NCBI GenBank assembly: GCA_013329565.1
Contig: DUJZ01000024.1
Span: forward strand, 13,967-39,577
Direction: 5' to 3'
DNA: 25,611 nucleotides
From: Methanomassiliicoccales archaeon
Lineage (GTDB): Archaea; Thermoplasmatota; Thermoplasmata; Methanomassiliicoccales; UBA472
A program made the position numbers and the translations under genes. The first letter of the stretch is position 1; every line of letters begins with the position of its first letter. Below are positions 7,586 to 15,223 of the stretch, piece by piece. Under the pieces are notes generated by a model. The model was not told where the DNA came from and did not search any database. It worked only from the letters and a program-made list of their open reading frames with translations.

Positions 7586-7891
7586 TTGGAGATCGATCAT
7601 CGGTTCTTCTTCAGAGCGTTCTTGATCCCATTGTTAGGGGTTTTCATCCTCGGGTTTTTCGCCTGGTATTTCGACATACGCAGCGCGAGCATATAGTTCA
7701 TCATCCTCTGGGTGATCTCGCCGATCGTGCTGGTGTTCCTGTTGTTATTGACAACTGTGATGGCTGTCATTGATAGGATCGGCGGTCAAAAGGTTTCATC
7801 GTTGAAGCTGGCATCCTATCTGGCCATAACGATCATATCCGCGATCGTGGTGATAATGTTCCTCGCGCAGATGTTCTCAGGTATCCCATAA
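7586..7891 (+). pseudogene. Small three-helix membrane protein gene interrupted by an in-frame UAG
   Basis: One reading frame encodes a coherent hydrophobic protein across a single TAG at 7694-7696. Before it: EIDHRFFFRAF, then helix 1 (FLIPLLGVFILGFFAWYF) and DIRSASI. After it, in the same frame, 64 more codons up to TAA at 7889-7891 hold helix 2 (IVLVFLLLLTTVMAV), a polar loop (IDRIGGQKVSSLKL) and helix 3 (AITIISAIVVIMFLAQMF). The likely start is TTG 7586 with GGGGGAG (7574-7580) five bases upstream; the frame is open further up to 7463. The total would be about 100 residues, with no recognised family. UAG terminates many genes here, so a nonsense mutation is the simplest reading; stop-codon readthrough or a sequencing error are alternatives. 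Confidence 0.5.
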
Positions 7892-8181
7892 AAAAGGTCG
7901 GCATTGATGTGATCGGTGTGTGCCCCCCGCCCTAACAGATCGGTTCACGGCCGCGGCAGACCGCGCTCCCCGCACTGACCCGGGCAGGGGGTTCGTTGTC
8001 GTGCCCCGGGGTTGTCCTCCAGTCATGACGCGATGTCGCATCGCAGTTCCTGCAGGGACCTATCGGCGCACTGTGCACCGCCAGACTATTGTAGGGATCA
8101 CGATCACCCTCATTTTTACTGGCGGCGTCCCTTATCACGCGTATCAGGCATATCAATGTTGCGGGGCCGACCACAAAGGAT
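7892..8181 (+). other. 290-bp GC-rich intergenic region with possible RNA structure
   Basis: No convincing protein gene is seen here; open frames on both strands have poor composition and no family match. The sequence can form a perfect 6-bp hairpin with a 3-base loop (GCGATG TCG CATCGC, 8030-8044). Upstream of it an imperfect GC-rich pairing is possible between ACCCGGGCA (around 7978-7986) and TGCCCCGGGGT (around 8002-8012). The last 35 bp probably hold the promoter of the acyl-CoA synthetase gene (weak GCATATCAATG at 8148-8158). It could be a leader or a small RNA gene, or simply decayed sequence beside the interrupted membrane gene. Confidence 0.3.
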
Positions 8182-10311
8182 ATGTCCCGCACCCCTCCAT
8201 TATCCTCCCGGATGCGAGAGCTTTTCGAGCCGGCTAGCGTGGCGGTCATCGGCGCTTCTGCCGAGAAGAACAAGGTGGGGAACATCATCCTTGGAAATAT
8301 CATCGAATCAGGCTTCCAGGGACCGCTCTACCCCATCAACCCCCGCTATCCGGAGATAATGGGGTTGAAATGCTATCCCCGCATCACCGACGTTCCCGGA
8401 CCGGTGGAGATGGCCGTTGTCGTCGTTCCCGCTAAATTCGTTCTCCAGGTAATGGAGGAGTGCGGGCAGAAAGGGGTCAAGGCCGCCGTGGTCATCAGCG
8501 CCGGGTTCAAGGAGGTCGGTCTGGAAGGCGCCAAGCTCGAGAAGCAGCTCGGCGAGATAGCGCACCGCTACGGCATGCGGGTGCTGGGCCCGAACTGCCT
8601 TGGTCTGGTGAACACGCATCATCACATGAACGCCACCTTCGCCCAGGAGGGACCGAGGGAAGGCAACATAGCCATATCCTCGCAGTCGGGCGCCATATGC
8701 GTGGTGATCCTGGACTGGGCGGCGAACATCAATATCGGATTCTCCAAGTTCATCAGCGTCGGCAACAAGCTGGACATTGACGAGGGGCATCTGCTGGAGT
8801 ATCTCCGCAAAGATCCCAGGACCACGGTCATCGGCATGTACATCGAGGGAACCGACCGCGGACGCGAGTTCCTGCGGCAGGCCGAGCTGACCACCAGGGT
8901 GAAGCCGGTCATCGCCCTGAAGGCCGGGAGGACCAGCAGCGGTGCGAAGGCCGCATCCTCGCACACCGGCGCCATGTCCGGCAGCGATAAGGTCTACGAC
9001 GCGGCCATGAAGCAGGCCGGGGTGGTCCGGGTGCGCAACATAGAGGAGATGTTCGATCTTCTTCAGGCCTTCTCCACGATGCCCCTGCCGCAAGGCGACG
9101 GCGTGGCCATAGTCACCAATGCCGGCGGCCTCGGCGTCATGGCCGCGGACGCCTGCGCCGATAACGGGTTGCCGTTGGCGACCTTCGAACCATCCACGAT
9201 CGAGAGGCTCAGGGAGAAGCTGCCCCCGGCGGCCAGCCTTTACAATCCGATCGACGTGGTGGGGGACGCCGATTCAGAGCGCTACGATCATGCCATCCGC
9301 ACGGTGATGGACGATCCCAACGTGGCCTGCGTGGTGGCGCTTTTGGCGCCCACGGACCTGGTGGACATATCGTCCGTGGCCGGCACGCTGACGGCCTTCG
9401 CCGGCTCGTCCCCCAAGCCCATCGTCACCTCTTTCGTTGGAGGCAAGGAGATGGCCGCCCCCATCGAGATGCTCAAGGCGGCCGGCATTCCCAACTATCC
9501 CTCACCGGATCGCGGCGTCCGGGCGCTGGCGGCCATGGTGGAGCACCGGCAAAGCATGGGCCGTCCGGAACCGCGGCCGGTACCACCGTATCCGGTGGAC
9601 CGCGCTTCGGTCGAGGGGATAATCGGGCACGTGCGTTCGGAAGGTCGCCTGCAGCTGAGCGAGGCGGAGGGGAAGGGCATCCTCAAGGCCTACGGGATAG
9701 GGATCCCGCGGGAGGGCATCGCCAGGGACCTCAGGAGGGCCATCGACCTGGCGGAATCGATCGGCTTCCCGGTGGTCATGAAGGTGGAGTCCCCCGACAT
9801 AGCGCACAAGACGGACGTGGGAGGGGTGGTGCTGAACATCGATTCCAGCGAGGAGCTCACCCGTTCCTACGAGGTCATGCTCAGCAAGGTGAGGGAGAAA
9901 TTGCCCCGGGCGAGGATCACCGGCGTCTCCATCCAGAAGATGGTGAAGGGGCGCGAGGTCATCGTGGGCATGGTGCGGGACGATCAGTTCGGCCCGGTCA
10001 TCACCTTCGGCCTGGGAGGCATATTCGTGGAGTTCCTGAAGGACGTCACCCAGGGAATAGCTCCCTTGGACCGGGACGAGGTCGAACGGATGGTCCGGTC
10101 CATCAAGGCCTATCCGACGCTCACCGGGGCCCGCGGCAGGCGCCCGGGGGACATCCCGGCGCTGGTGGAGGTCATCCTCAAGATATCGCAGATGGCCATG
10201 GACTTCCCCGAGCTGGAGGAGCTGGAGATGAACCCGGTCATGGTGGGAGATGAGGGAACGGGAGTCACGGCGGTGGACGCGTTGGTCACGATCAAGGAGG
10301 AAAAGAAATGA
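8182..10311 (+). CDS. acd: ADP-forming acyl-CoA (acetyl-CoA) synthetase, fused alpha and beta subunits
   Basis: Converts acyl-CoA, ADP and phosphate to the acid, CoA and ATP, the usual archaeal route for substrate-level ATP formation from acetyl-CoA or amino-acid-derived acyl-CoAs; it can also run in reverse. The 709 residues carry an N-terminal CoA-binding Rossmann domain (about 12-135, SVAVIGAS, LGPNCLGLVN), two flavodoxin-like ligase domains, and a C-terminal ATP-grasp domain (about 485-705). The phosphorylated histidine is H261 in SSHTGAMSG, with the partner glutamate E222 in GMYIEG. The beta part has the second histidine in DIAHKTDVGGV. All these match characterised Pyrococcus enzymes, which are two separate subunits. 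The start has AAAGGAT immediately upstream; ATG 8212 is an alternative. The stop overlaps the next start (ATGA). Confidence 0.95.
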   Translation: MSRTPPLSSRMRELFEPASVAVIGASAEKNKVGNIILGNIIESGFQGPLYPINPRYPEIMGLKCYPRITDVPGPVEMAVVVVPAKFVLQVMEECGQKGVKAAVVISAGFKEVGLEGAKLEKQLGEIAHRYGMRVLGPNCLGLVNTHHHMNATFAQEGPREGNIAISSQSGAICVVILDWAANINIGFSKFISVGNKLDIDEGHLLEYLRKDPRTTVIGMYIEGTDRGREFLRQAELTTRVKPVIALKAGRTSSGAKAASSHTGAMSGSDKVYDAAMKQAGVVRVRNIEEMFDLLQAFSTMPLPQGDGVAIVTNAGGLGVMAADACADNGLPLATFEPSTIERLREKLPPAASLYNPIDVVGDADSERYDHAIRTVMDDPNVACVVALLAPTDLVDISSVAGTLTAFAGSSPKPIVTSFVGGKEMAAPIEMLKAAGIPNYPSPDRGVRALAAMVEHRQSMGRPEPRPVPPYPVDRASVEGIIGHVRSEGRLQLSEAEGKGILKAYGIGIPREGIARDLRRAIDLAESIGFPVVMKVESPDIAHKTDVGGVVLNIDSSEELTRSYEVMLSKVREKLPRARITGVSIQKMVKGREVIVGMVRDDQFGPVITFGLGGIFVEFLKDVTQGIAPLDRDEVERMVRSIKAYPTLTGARGRRPGDIPALVEVILKISQMAMDFPELEELEMNPVMVGDEGTGVTAVDALVTIKEEKK

Positions 10312-11306
10312 GATCCATATATCTGGGTTCGGTGGTGGAGAAGTCCGGCAAGTCCATGGTGACCCTCGGGCTGGCCAGGAACTTCGAGGGTCAGGCGGGC
10401 TTCTTCAAGCCATTCAAGGAACGACTCATGCGCGAGGGGGACAGGGTCATCGACCAGGACGCCTACCTCATGCGCCAGGTGCTAGATCTGGATAAACCGG
10501 AGGAGGTGCTCTGCCCCTTCACCTACGACATATTCCGACCGGTGCGCATGGACGACATCTGGAAGGCCTACAAGATGGCCTCCTGCGATTGCGAGATGAT
10601 GCTCATAGAGGGGACCAGGGAGGTGACCACCGGGTACCTGAACGACGTCTCCGGGCTGGCCATAACCGAGGCGACCGGTTCCGACCTGGTGCTGATATCC
10701 ACCCCGGAACCGGCGGCCCTGGACAAGATCGCCATGCTGTGCAAGCTCATCGGTAATTACAAGATCAACCTGAAGGGGGTGATCCTCAACAAGACCGACG
10801 ACCTGTCAGTGGCGAACTTCCTGGAGGCCAAGGGCATCAAGGTGCTCGGGTGCATCCCCCACATCCCCGAGATGACCTACTTCACGGTCAAGGAGGTGGT
10901 GGAGGCCATCTCCGCCGACGTGGTGGTCGGGCAGGGGGACCTGGACCGCGTGGTGGAAGGCGTGTTCATCGGGGCCATGACCATGGAGACCGCGCTGAAG
11001 TACATGCGCCGGCACCGGCGCAAGGCCATCATCACCGGCGGCGACCGTTCGGACATTCAGCTGGCGGCGCTCTCCACCGATACGTCATGCCTCATACTCA
11101 CCGGCGGCATGTACCCGGCGAACCAGGTGGTGTCGAAAGCGTACGAGAAAGGGATACCGATCCTGGTGACCAGGTACGATACCCTCGCGACCTCGGAGAT
11201 GGTGGAGCACCTCATCGCCCGCATCGAGCCGCAGGACGCCGAAAAGGTAAGGCTCGTCGAGAAGGCCATCGCCGACAACGTGGACCTCGAGGCGGTCTTC
11301 CGCTAG
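10308..11306 (+). CDS. BioD-like P-loop plus DRTGG-domain protein ('phosphotransacetylase N-terminal-like')
   Basis: Function not established. Residues 1-205 resemble the P-loop NTPase half of BioD/CobB-like proteins, with GSVVEKSGKS (7-16) as the nucleotide-binding loop, a second-strand EGTREV (101-106) and VILNKTDD (158-165) near the NKxD position. Residues about 210-330 form a DRTGG domain, here ITGGDRSDIQ (242-251), also found in Pta-type phosphotransacetylases and CBS-domain proteins, where it is thought to sense ligands. The catalytic PTA domain itself is absent. The start codon overlaps the stop of the acyl-CoA synthetase gene in ATGA, so the two are translationally coupled, and a regulator or partner of that enzyme is the natural guess. 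The stop is UAG. Confidence 0.82.
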   Translation: MRSIYLGSVVEKSGKSMVTLGLARNFEGQAGFFKPFKERLMREGDRVIDQDAYLMRQVLDLDKPEEVLCPFTYDIFRPVRMDDIWKAYKMASCDCEMMLIEGTREVTTGYLNDVSGLAITEATGSDLVLISTPEPAALDKIAMLCKLIGNYKINLKGVILNKTDDLSVANFLEAKGIKVLGCIPHIPEMTYFTVKEVVEAISADVVVGQGDLDRVVEGVFIGAMTMETALKYMRRHRRKAIITGGDRSDIQLAALSTDTSCLILTGGMYPANQVVSKAYEKGIPILVTRYDTLATSEMVEHLIARIEPQDAEKVRLVEKAIADNVDLEAVFR

Positions 11307-11317
11307 TGGCGACAGAT

Positions 11318-11328
11318 AGATTAATAGG
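11318..11328 (+). promoter_or_regulatory. TATA-like box for the parvulin gene
   Basis: AGATTAATAGG is centred 27 bp before the ATG at 11350, placing the transcription start at the start codon (leaderless). It separates the parvulin from the acyl-CoA synthetase pair upstream. Confidence 0.55.
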
Positions 11329-11349
11329 GTTCCCGGCGATGCGCGAGGC

Positions 11350-11631
11350 ATGGTCAAAGAAGTAAGGGCAGCTCACATCCTGGTGGCCAAGGAGGACAAG
11401 GCCAAGGAACTCCTGCAGATGATCAAGAACGGCAGCAGCTTCGCCGATCTGGCCAAGCAGTACTCCACGTGCCCCTCCGGCAGGAAGGGCGGGGACCTCG
11501 GCTGGTTCGGGAAGAACATGATGGTGAAGGAGTTCGAGGACGCCGCCTTCAACCACGCCAAGGGCGAGGTGGTAGGGCCCGTGAAAACGCAATTCGGCTG
11601 GCACCTCATCCAGATCGTCGACCAGAAGTAA
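11350..11631 (+). CDS. Parvulin-type peptidyl-prolyl cis-trans isomerase (PpiC family)
   Basis: Catalyses cis-trans isomerisation of peptide bonds before proline during protein folding, in the cytoplasm, since no signal peptide or membrane segment exists. The 93-residue protein is a single rotamase domain like the stand-alone archaeal parvulins of Cenarchaeum and Nitrosopumilus. Hallmarks are AAHILV at 7-12, the SFADLAKQYSTCPS segment, GGDLGWFGKNMMVKEFEDAAF, and the closing GPVKTQFGWHLIQI with the conserved histidine. The start is supported by the TATA-like box at 11318-11328. It converges on rad50 with a 3-bp gap between stop codons. Confidence 0.95.
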   Translation: MVKEVRAAHILVAKEDKAKELLQMIKNGSSFADLAKQYSTCPSGRKGGDLGWFGKNMMVKEFEDAAFNHAKGEVVGPVKTQFGWHLIQIVDQK

Positions 11632-11634
11632 AAC

Positions 11635-14055
11635 CTAATCCTCCAGCACCGCCGTGCTGGACCCATCCTCTTTTTCTTGTACCCTGAGGACGGCGCTGAC
11701 GTTGTCCTTGACGTCGTCTATGTGCGTTATGAGCAGGATCTGCCGGAACTGCTTCTGCAGTTGCCCGAGCGTCTCCAGTATGCTGCGCTTGCGCGACTGG
11801 TCCTGCGAGCCGAATATCTCGTCGAGCACCAGGAAGTTCATCTGGTTGCCGGAGCGTTCCATGATCATGCGCGATATCGCCAGGCGGAGGCAGAGGTTGG
11901 CAAGGTCCACCTCTCCGCCGGAGAACCGCTCCAGGCGGAACTCCTCCCCCTGGTCGTACAGCCACATCTGGTAGTTGTCGTCCAGTCGCATGCCGCCGTA
12001 CCTGCCCTCGGTGAGCTGCGACAGAAGATCGGACGAGACGTCCGAGAGCGTGGGGACGATACGAGAGATGACGTTCTCCTTGAACCCCTTCATCACCTGG
12101 CTCAGGCGGCTCAGGGTCTCCAGCTCCGTCTTGAGGTAGGCCTGCCTGGAGCGCAGCATCTCCAGGTCCGCGGCCCGCTTCCGCAGCGAGTCGATCTCGG
12201 ACGCCAGGCGGCGCTGCTCCCCCTCTGCTCTTATGATCTCCTGGGCCAGGCGTTCCTCGTTCTGCCGCGCCTCCTCGTGTTCCTTCTTCAGGGTCAGCAG
12301 CGCCTTCATGTCGAAACCTAGCGCCCTCCGTTCCTGCGAGGCGGTCCGGAGCGCCTCCTCCTCGCTGGCTACAGCGATGGCCATCTTGTCCTTCTCCTCC
12401 AGGGCCAGGGGAAGGCGTTCCATCTTCGTCATGGCCCGGTTCAGGGCGAGATGCGAAGGCTCCAGTTCGGCCGCTCTGCGCTTGGCGGCATCGTGCGCTT
12501 TGGAGTCGTACTCCACCGGTCCCAGGGAATCCAGGTCCTTCTGCAGGGCGTCCGCCCTCTCCTGCGTCCGGGACAGGGACTGCTGGGACCTGCGCAACCT
12601 TTCTTCCAGGGAAGCCTTCAAACGGGACTGCGAGAGGAGCTTGGACCTTCTCGCTTCCAGGGCATCCCGGCGCTGTTCGCTTCGAGAACGTTGCTCCATC
12701 AGCCCTTTCCGGACCTCGTCCTGAAGGACCGCTCCCTCCTCGAACGCCTTCTGTTCTTCCTGGTACCGGCGCAGCAGGTCGGTGAATTGCTCCCCCATGC
12801 GCCTCTGGCACGTCGGGCAGTTGCTGTCCTCGCCGAGCTTGATGATCTCGTCGGCCTTCTGCTTCGATCTTGCGATCTCAGCGCGCAGCCTTCCCGCCTC
12901 GGCCTCGGCCACCCCGGCCTGGGCGGATATCGAGGACATCAGCTCCCTGGTCTCGTTCAAGGTCGCTTCGACCGTGGCCAGACTGGCCTCGATGTCCGGC
13001 AGGCCGGACATCTCCTTGGCCGCCTGCTCCGCCTCCGCCCGCAGGGATTCGAGCTCGGCCTTCTTCGCGGCGAGCTCCTCCTCTAGCCTCTGACGCTTGA
13101 GGAAGGCCTCGCGCAGGGCGGCGTGCCTCTCCGCGGCGGACCTGGCGTTCTGGTACTCCTTCTCCTTGGCCTCCAGATCGGGAAGGGAACCGCGAAGGGC
13201 TTGAAGCTCCCCGACCTCCTTCTCCAGTTTGCCGAGGGACTCGTGCATGGCCTGCAGTCCGGCCCGGGCGCCGGTCTGCCTTCTCTCCAGCGCCACGTCC
13301 TGGCGGTAGCGCTCCTCCTCGGCCTCCCAAAGTCCCCTGGTCATCCGGCTCTTCTCGGCCGCCGCCTTCTTGTCGGCAAGAAGCTTCGAGCTTCCGTCCA
13401 CGATCCTCTTCAGGGAATCGGCGGCGGCGCGCTCCTCCTCCTTCAGCGATCCGATCTTGTCGTTCCCGTTGGCGTCGCGCAGCGAGACCGAGACCCCCTC
13501 GGCCTCCTTCTTCGCGTTGTTGGCGTCCGCGTCGATGGCCTTGATCACCCTGTCCAGGGAATCCACGCGGAGCATCCTCAGCACCAGCGCCTTCCGTTCG
13601 GCCGGCCTGAGGTTGGCCAGGGCGTTGAGGTCCTTCTGCTTGGTGAACACGGACACGAAGAAGGCCTGATGGTCCATTCCCAGCCTGTCGACGATGGCGT
13701 TGGTGACCTCGGTATCCCCGGTAGCCAGCAGCTTGCCGTTGACTTCCAGGGAGGCGTCCGTCTTGAGGCTCTTCACCTTCATGTTCCGAGCCAGGCGGTA
13801 GGAATCCTCGCCGAGGTCGAACTCCAGCACCACCGAGCACTCGTCCCCCGGGGACGCGCCGAAGCTGACCACGCCCTCCTTGTTGTCCCTCACCACGGAC
13901 GAGGCGTTGCCGAACAGCGCCCAGGTCACGGCCTCCAGGATGGTGGTCTTGCCTGTCCCGTTGTTGCCAACAATGGCTACCACGCCGTCAGGGAACTCTA
14001 TGCGGGCCTCGCGGAACTTGCGGTAATTGCGCAGCTCCATGTAGCGCAGCCTCAT
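11635..14055 (-). CDS. rad50: Rad50 double-strand-break repair ATPase
   Basis: ABC/SMC-type ATPase that tethers DNA ends and controls Mre11 nuclease. In 806 residues: Walker A GNNGTGKT (30-37), a long coiled coil (about 160-680), a zinc hook CPTC (413-416) near the centre where two Rad50 molecules join through Zn2+, the ABC signature FSGGEVDLA, and Walker B FLVLDEIFGSQD with D-loop near the end. Although the frame is open up to 14187, the start is put at ATG 14055, where the domain begins with MRLRYMELRNYRKF. This ATG overlaps the mre11 stop in ATGA, indicating translational coupling. It is slightly shorter than the Pyrococcus homologue (about 880), owing to the coiled coil. The stop is UAG. 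Confidence 0.97.
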   Translation of the reverse strand: MRLRYMELRNYRKFREARIEFPDGVVAIVGNNGTGKTTILEAVTWALFGNASSVVRDNKEGVVSFGASPGDECSVVLEFDLGEDSYRLARNMKVKSLKTDASLEVNGKLLATGDTEVTNAIVDRLGMDHQAFFVSVFTKQKDLNALANLRPAERKALVLRMLRVDSLDRVIKAIDADANNAKKEAEGVSVSLRDANGNDKIGSLKEEERAAADSLKRIVDGSSKLLADKKAAAEKSRMTRGLWEAEEERYRQDVALERRQTGARAGLQAMHESLGKLEKEVGELQALRGSLPDLEAKEKEYQNARSAAERHAALREAFLKRQRLEEELAAKKAELESLRAEAEQAAKEMSGLPDIEASLATVEATLNETRELMSSISAQAGVAEAEAGRLRAEIARSKQKADEIIKLGEDSNCPTCQRRMGEQFTDLLRRYQEEQKAFEEGAVLQDEVRKGLMEQRSRSEQRRDALEARRSKLLSQSRLKASLEERLRRSQQSLSRTQERADALQKDLDSLGPVEYDSKAHDAAKRRAAELEPSHLALNRAMTKMERLPLALEEKDKMAIAVASEEEALRTASQERRALGFDMKALLTLKKEHEEARQNEERLAQEIIRAEGEQRRLASEIDSLRKRAADLEMLRSRQAYLKTELETLSRLSQVMKGFKENVISRIVPTLSDVSSDLLSQLTEGRYGGMRLDDNYQMWLYDQGEEFRLERFSGGEVDLANLCLRLAISRMIMERSGNQMNFLVLDEIFGSQDQSRKRSILETLGQLQKQFRQILLITHIDDVKDNVSAVLRVQEKEDGSSTAVLED

Positions 14056-15164
14056 TCCCCGTCCTCCCTTCTCAGGTACTCCAGGCCTCGGCGGCGCAGA
14101 ACGTCCTTGTCGACGCTCTCCACCGGCACCTGTGAAAGATACGATTGGAACTCCTGGTCCAAGGAACCGAAGGAGGTAGACCGCCACTGCACGGCGTCCG
14201 TTCCCTGCACCACCTCGGTCTTCAGCTCCAGGTGGACGGCCTTCTCCCCCATGGCTCTCAGGCCATTGAGGTCCAGGCTCCGGTAAAGGGCGGCGGGGAC
14301 CTCCTCCACCACCAGGCGGACGATGCTTCCCTCCATCTCGATCGAACCGAGAGCGGAGGCCAGCTCTTCCTGCAATGCGCCGGCCCCCTTCCCCTTGGCC
14401 TTGAATGGCCCCAGGGAGTACATGGGCCGGGACCGTAGTTTGACAAAATCCTTTCTGTCGCGCTCCAGGTCGACGAGCATGTATCCTTTTTCCTGGCCGG
14501 CCTCGGCGAACGACAGGCGTTCCAGGGAACCGCTGTACCAGGCGTTCTGGGTGATCTGTTCCTTATCGTGGAAATGCCCCAGGGCTATGTAGTCCGCCTC
14601 CAGGTTCAGCAGCGAGGAGGGCAGGTTGAGCTCGTTCGCCTCGCCCATGCTGTAGCGCGTCAAACCCTGGATCCCGGCGTGTAGCATCCCGACCTCGTAA
14701 CGGCTGCGACCGCGCTTCCAGTTAAGGAGCGCCTCGACCATGGATCCCTTTTCCTGATGGGGGAAGCCGGTTATCGTCAGATCGCCGATCTCCAGGCGGT
14801 GCATGCCCGGCGTGTAGAACGCGGTGACCCCTTCGATGTGCTCGAAAAGCCGGAAAACGCTTCCCGTCTCCTTGAGGCGGGGGGTGGAATGATTGCCGGC
14901 GATCAGGACTACGGGAATGCTCGCTTCGGACAATCGCAGAAGCTGCTCCAAGACCACTGACAAAGCCCTATTGGAAGGGCGCACGGAATCGAAGAGGTCG
15001 CCCGAGTGCAGCACGACGTCCGGACGTTCTGAGATGAGCGAATCGACCAGGCGCTCGAACGCCTGGTATATGTCGACCTCCCGCTGGTTCATACCCGTTT
15101 CGGGGTCCGAGCGGCGGTAGGCGGAGAAGCCGACGTGACTGTCGGCGATATGGGCGATCCTCAT
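14052..15164 (-). CDS. mre11: Mre11 double-strand-break repair nuclease
   Basis: Mn2+-dependent 3'-5' exonuclease and endonuclease that starts resection of DNA double-strand breaks together with Rad50. The 370 residues hold the phosphodiesterase motifs in order: D8 and H10 (IADSH), GDLFD with D56, GNHS with N91 and H92, MLHAG, and GHFH. These line up with the seven metal ligands known from Pyrococcus Mre11. The residue after GNH is serine rather than the commoner aspartate, a change outside the metal ligands. The C-terminal 100 residues are the capping and Rad50-binding region. A TATA-like box (15188-15197) lies 28 bp upstream, so mre11-rad50 has its own promoter even though herA and an antiporter precede it on the same strand. 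Confidence 0.97.
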   Translation of the reverse strand: MRIAHIADSHVGFSAYRRSDPETGMNQREVDIYQAFERLVDSLISERPDVVLHSGDLFDSVRPSNRALSVVLEQLLRLSEASIPVVLIAGNHSTPRLKETGSVFRLFEHIEGVTAFYTPGMHRLEIGDLTITGFPHQEKGSMVEALLNWKRGRSRYEVGMLHAGIQGLTRYSMGEANELNLPSSLLNLEADYIALGHFHDKEQITQNAWYSGSLERLSFAEAGQEKGYMLVDLERDRKDFVKLRSRPMYSLGPFKAKGKGAGALQEELASALGSIEMEGSIVRLVVEEVPAALYRSLDLNGLRAMGEKAVHLELKTEVVQGTDAVQWRSTSFGSLDQEFQSYLSQVPVESVDKDVLRRRGLEYLRREDGE

Positions 15165-15187
15165 CCGGCAGAGATTAGAGGGCCGGT

Positions 15188-15197
15188 CTTAATTAAA
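15188..15197 (-). promoter_or_regulatory. TATA-like box for mre11-rad50
   Basis: Minus strand TTTAATTAAG is centred 28 bp before the mre11 ATG at 15164, in the gap after the antiporter stop. It predicts a leaderless bicistronic mre11-rad50 transcript independent of herA. Confidence 0.6.
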
Positions 15198-15223
15198 CAT
15201 TTGATTGGGCGAGGTGAAAATGC

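Noticed and set aside
7586..7891. Pyrrolysine at the in-frame UAG
   Set aside because: Not adopted as the main call because UAG ends many other genes in the window and the protein is not a methylamine methyltransferase; kept only as an alternative.
7976..8012. Possible tRNA in the GC-rich gap (GGTTCG-like stretch near 7990)
   Set aside because: No matching T-stem, anticodon arm or acceptor stem could be built around it.
7920..8359. Open frames on both strands between 7.9 and 8.36 kb
   Set aside because: Composition is unlike real genes nearby, there are no recognisable motifs, and they overlap the well-supported acyl-CoA synthetase gene.
14056..14187. Longer rad50 start at 14187
   Set aside because: The extra 44 residues are the mre11 coding region read in another frame; the conserved Rad50 N-terminus begins at 14055.
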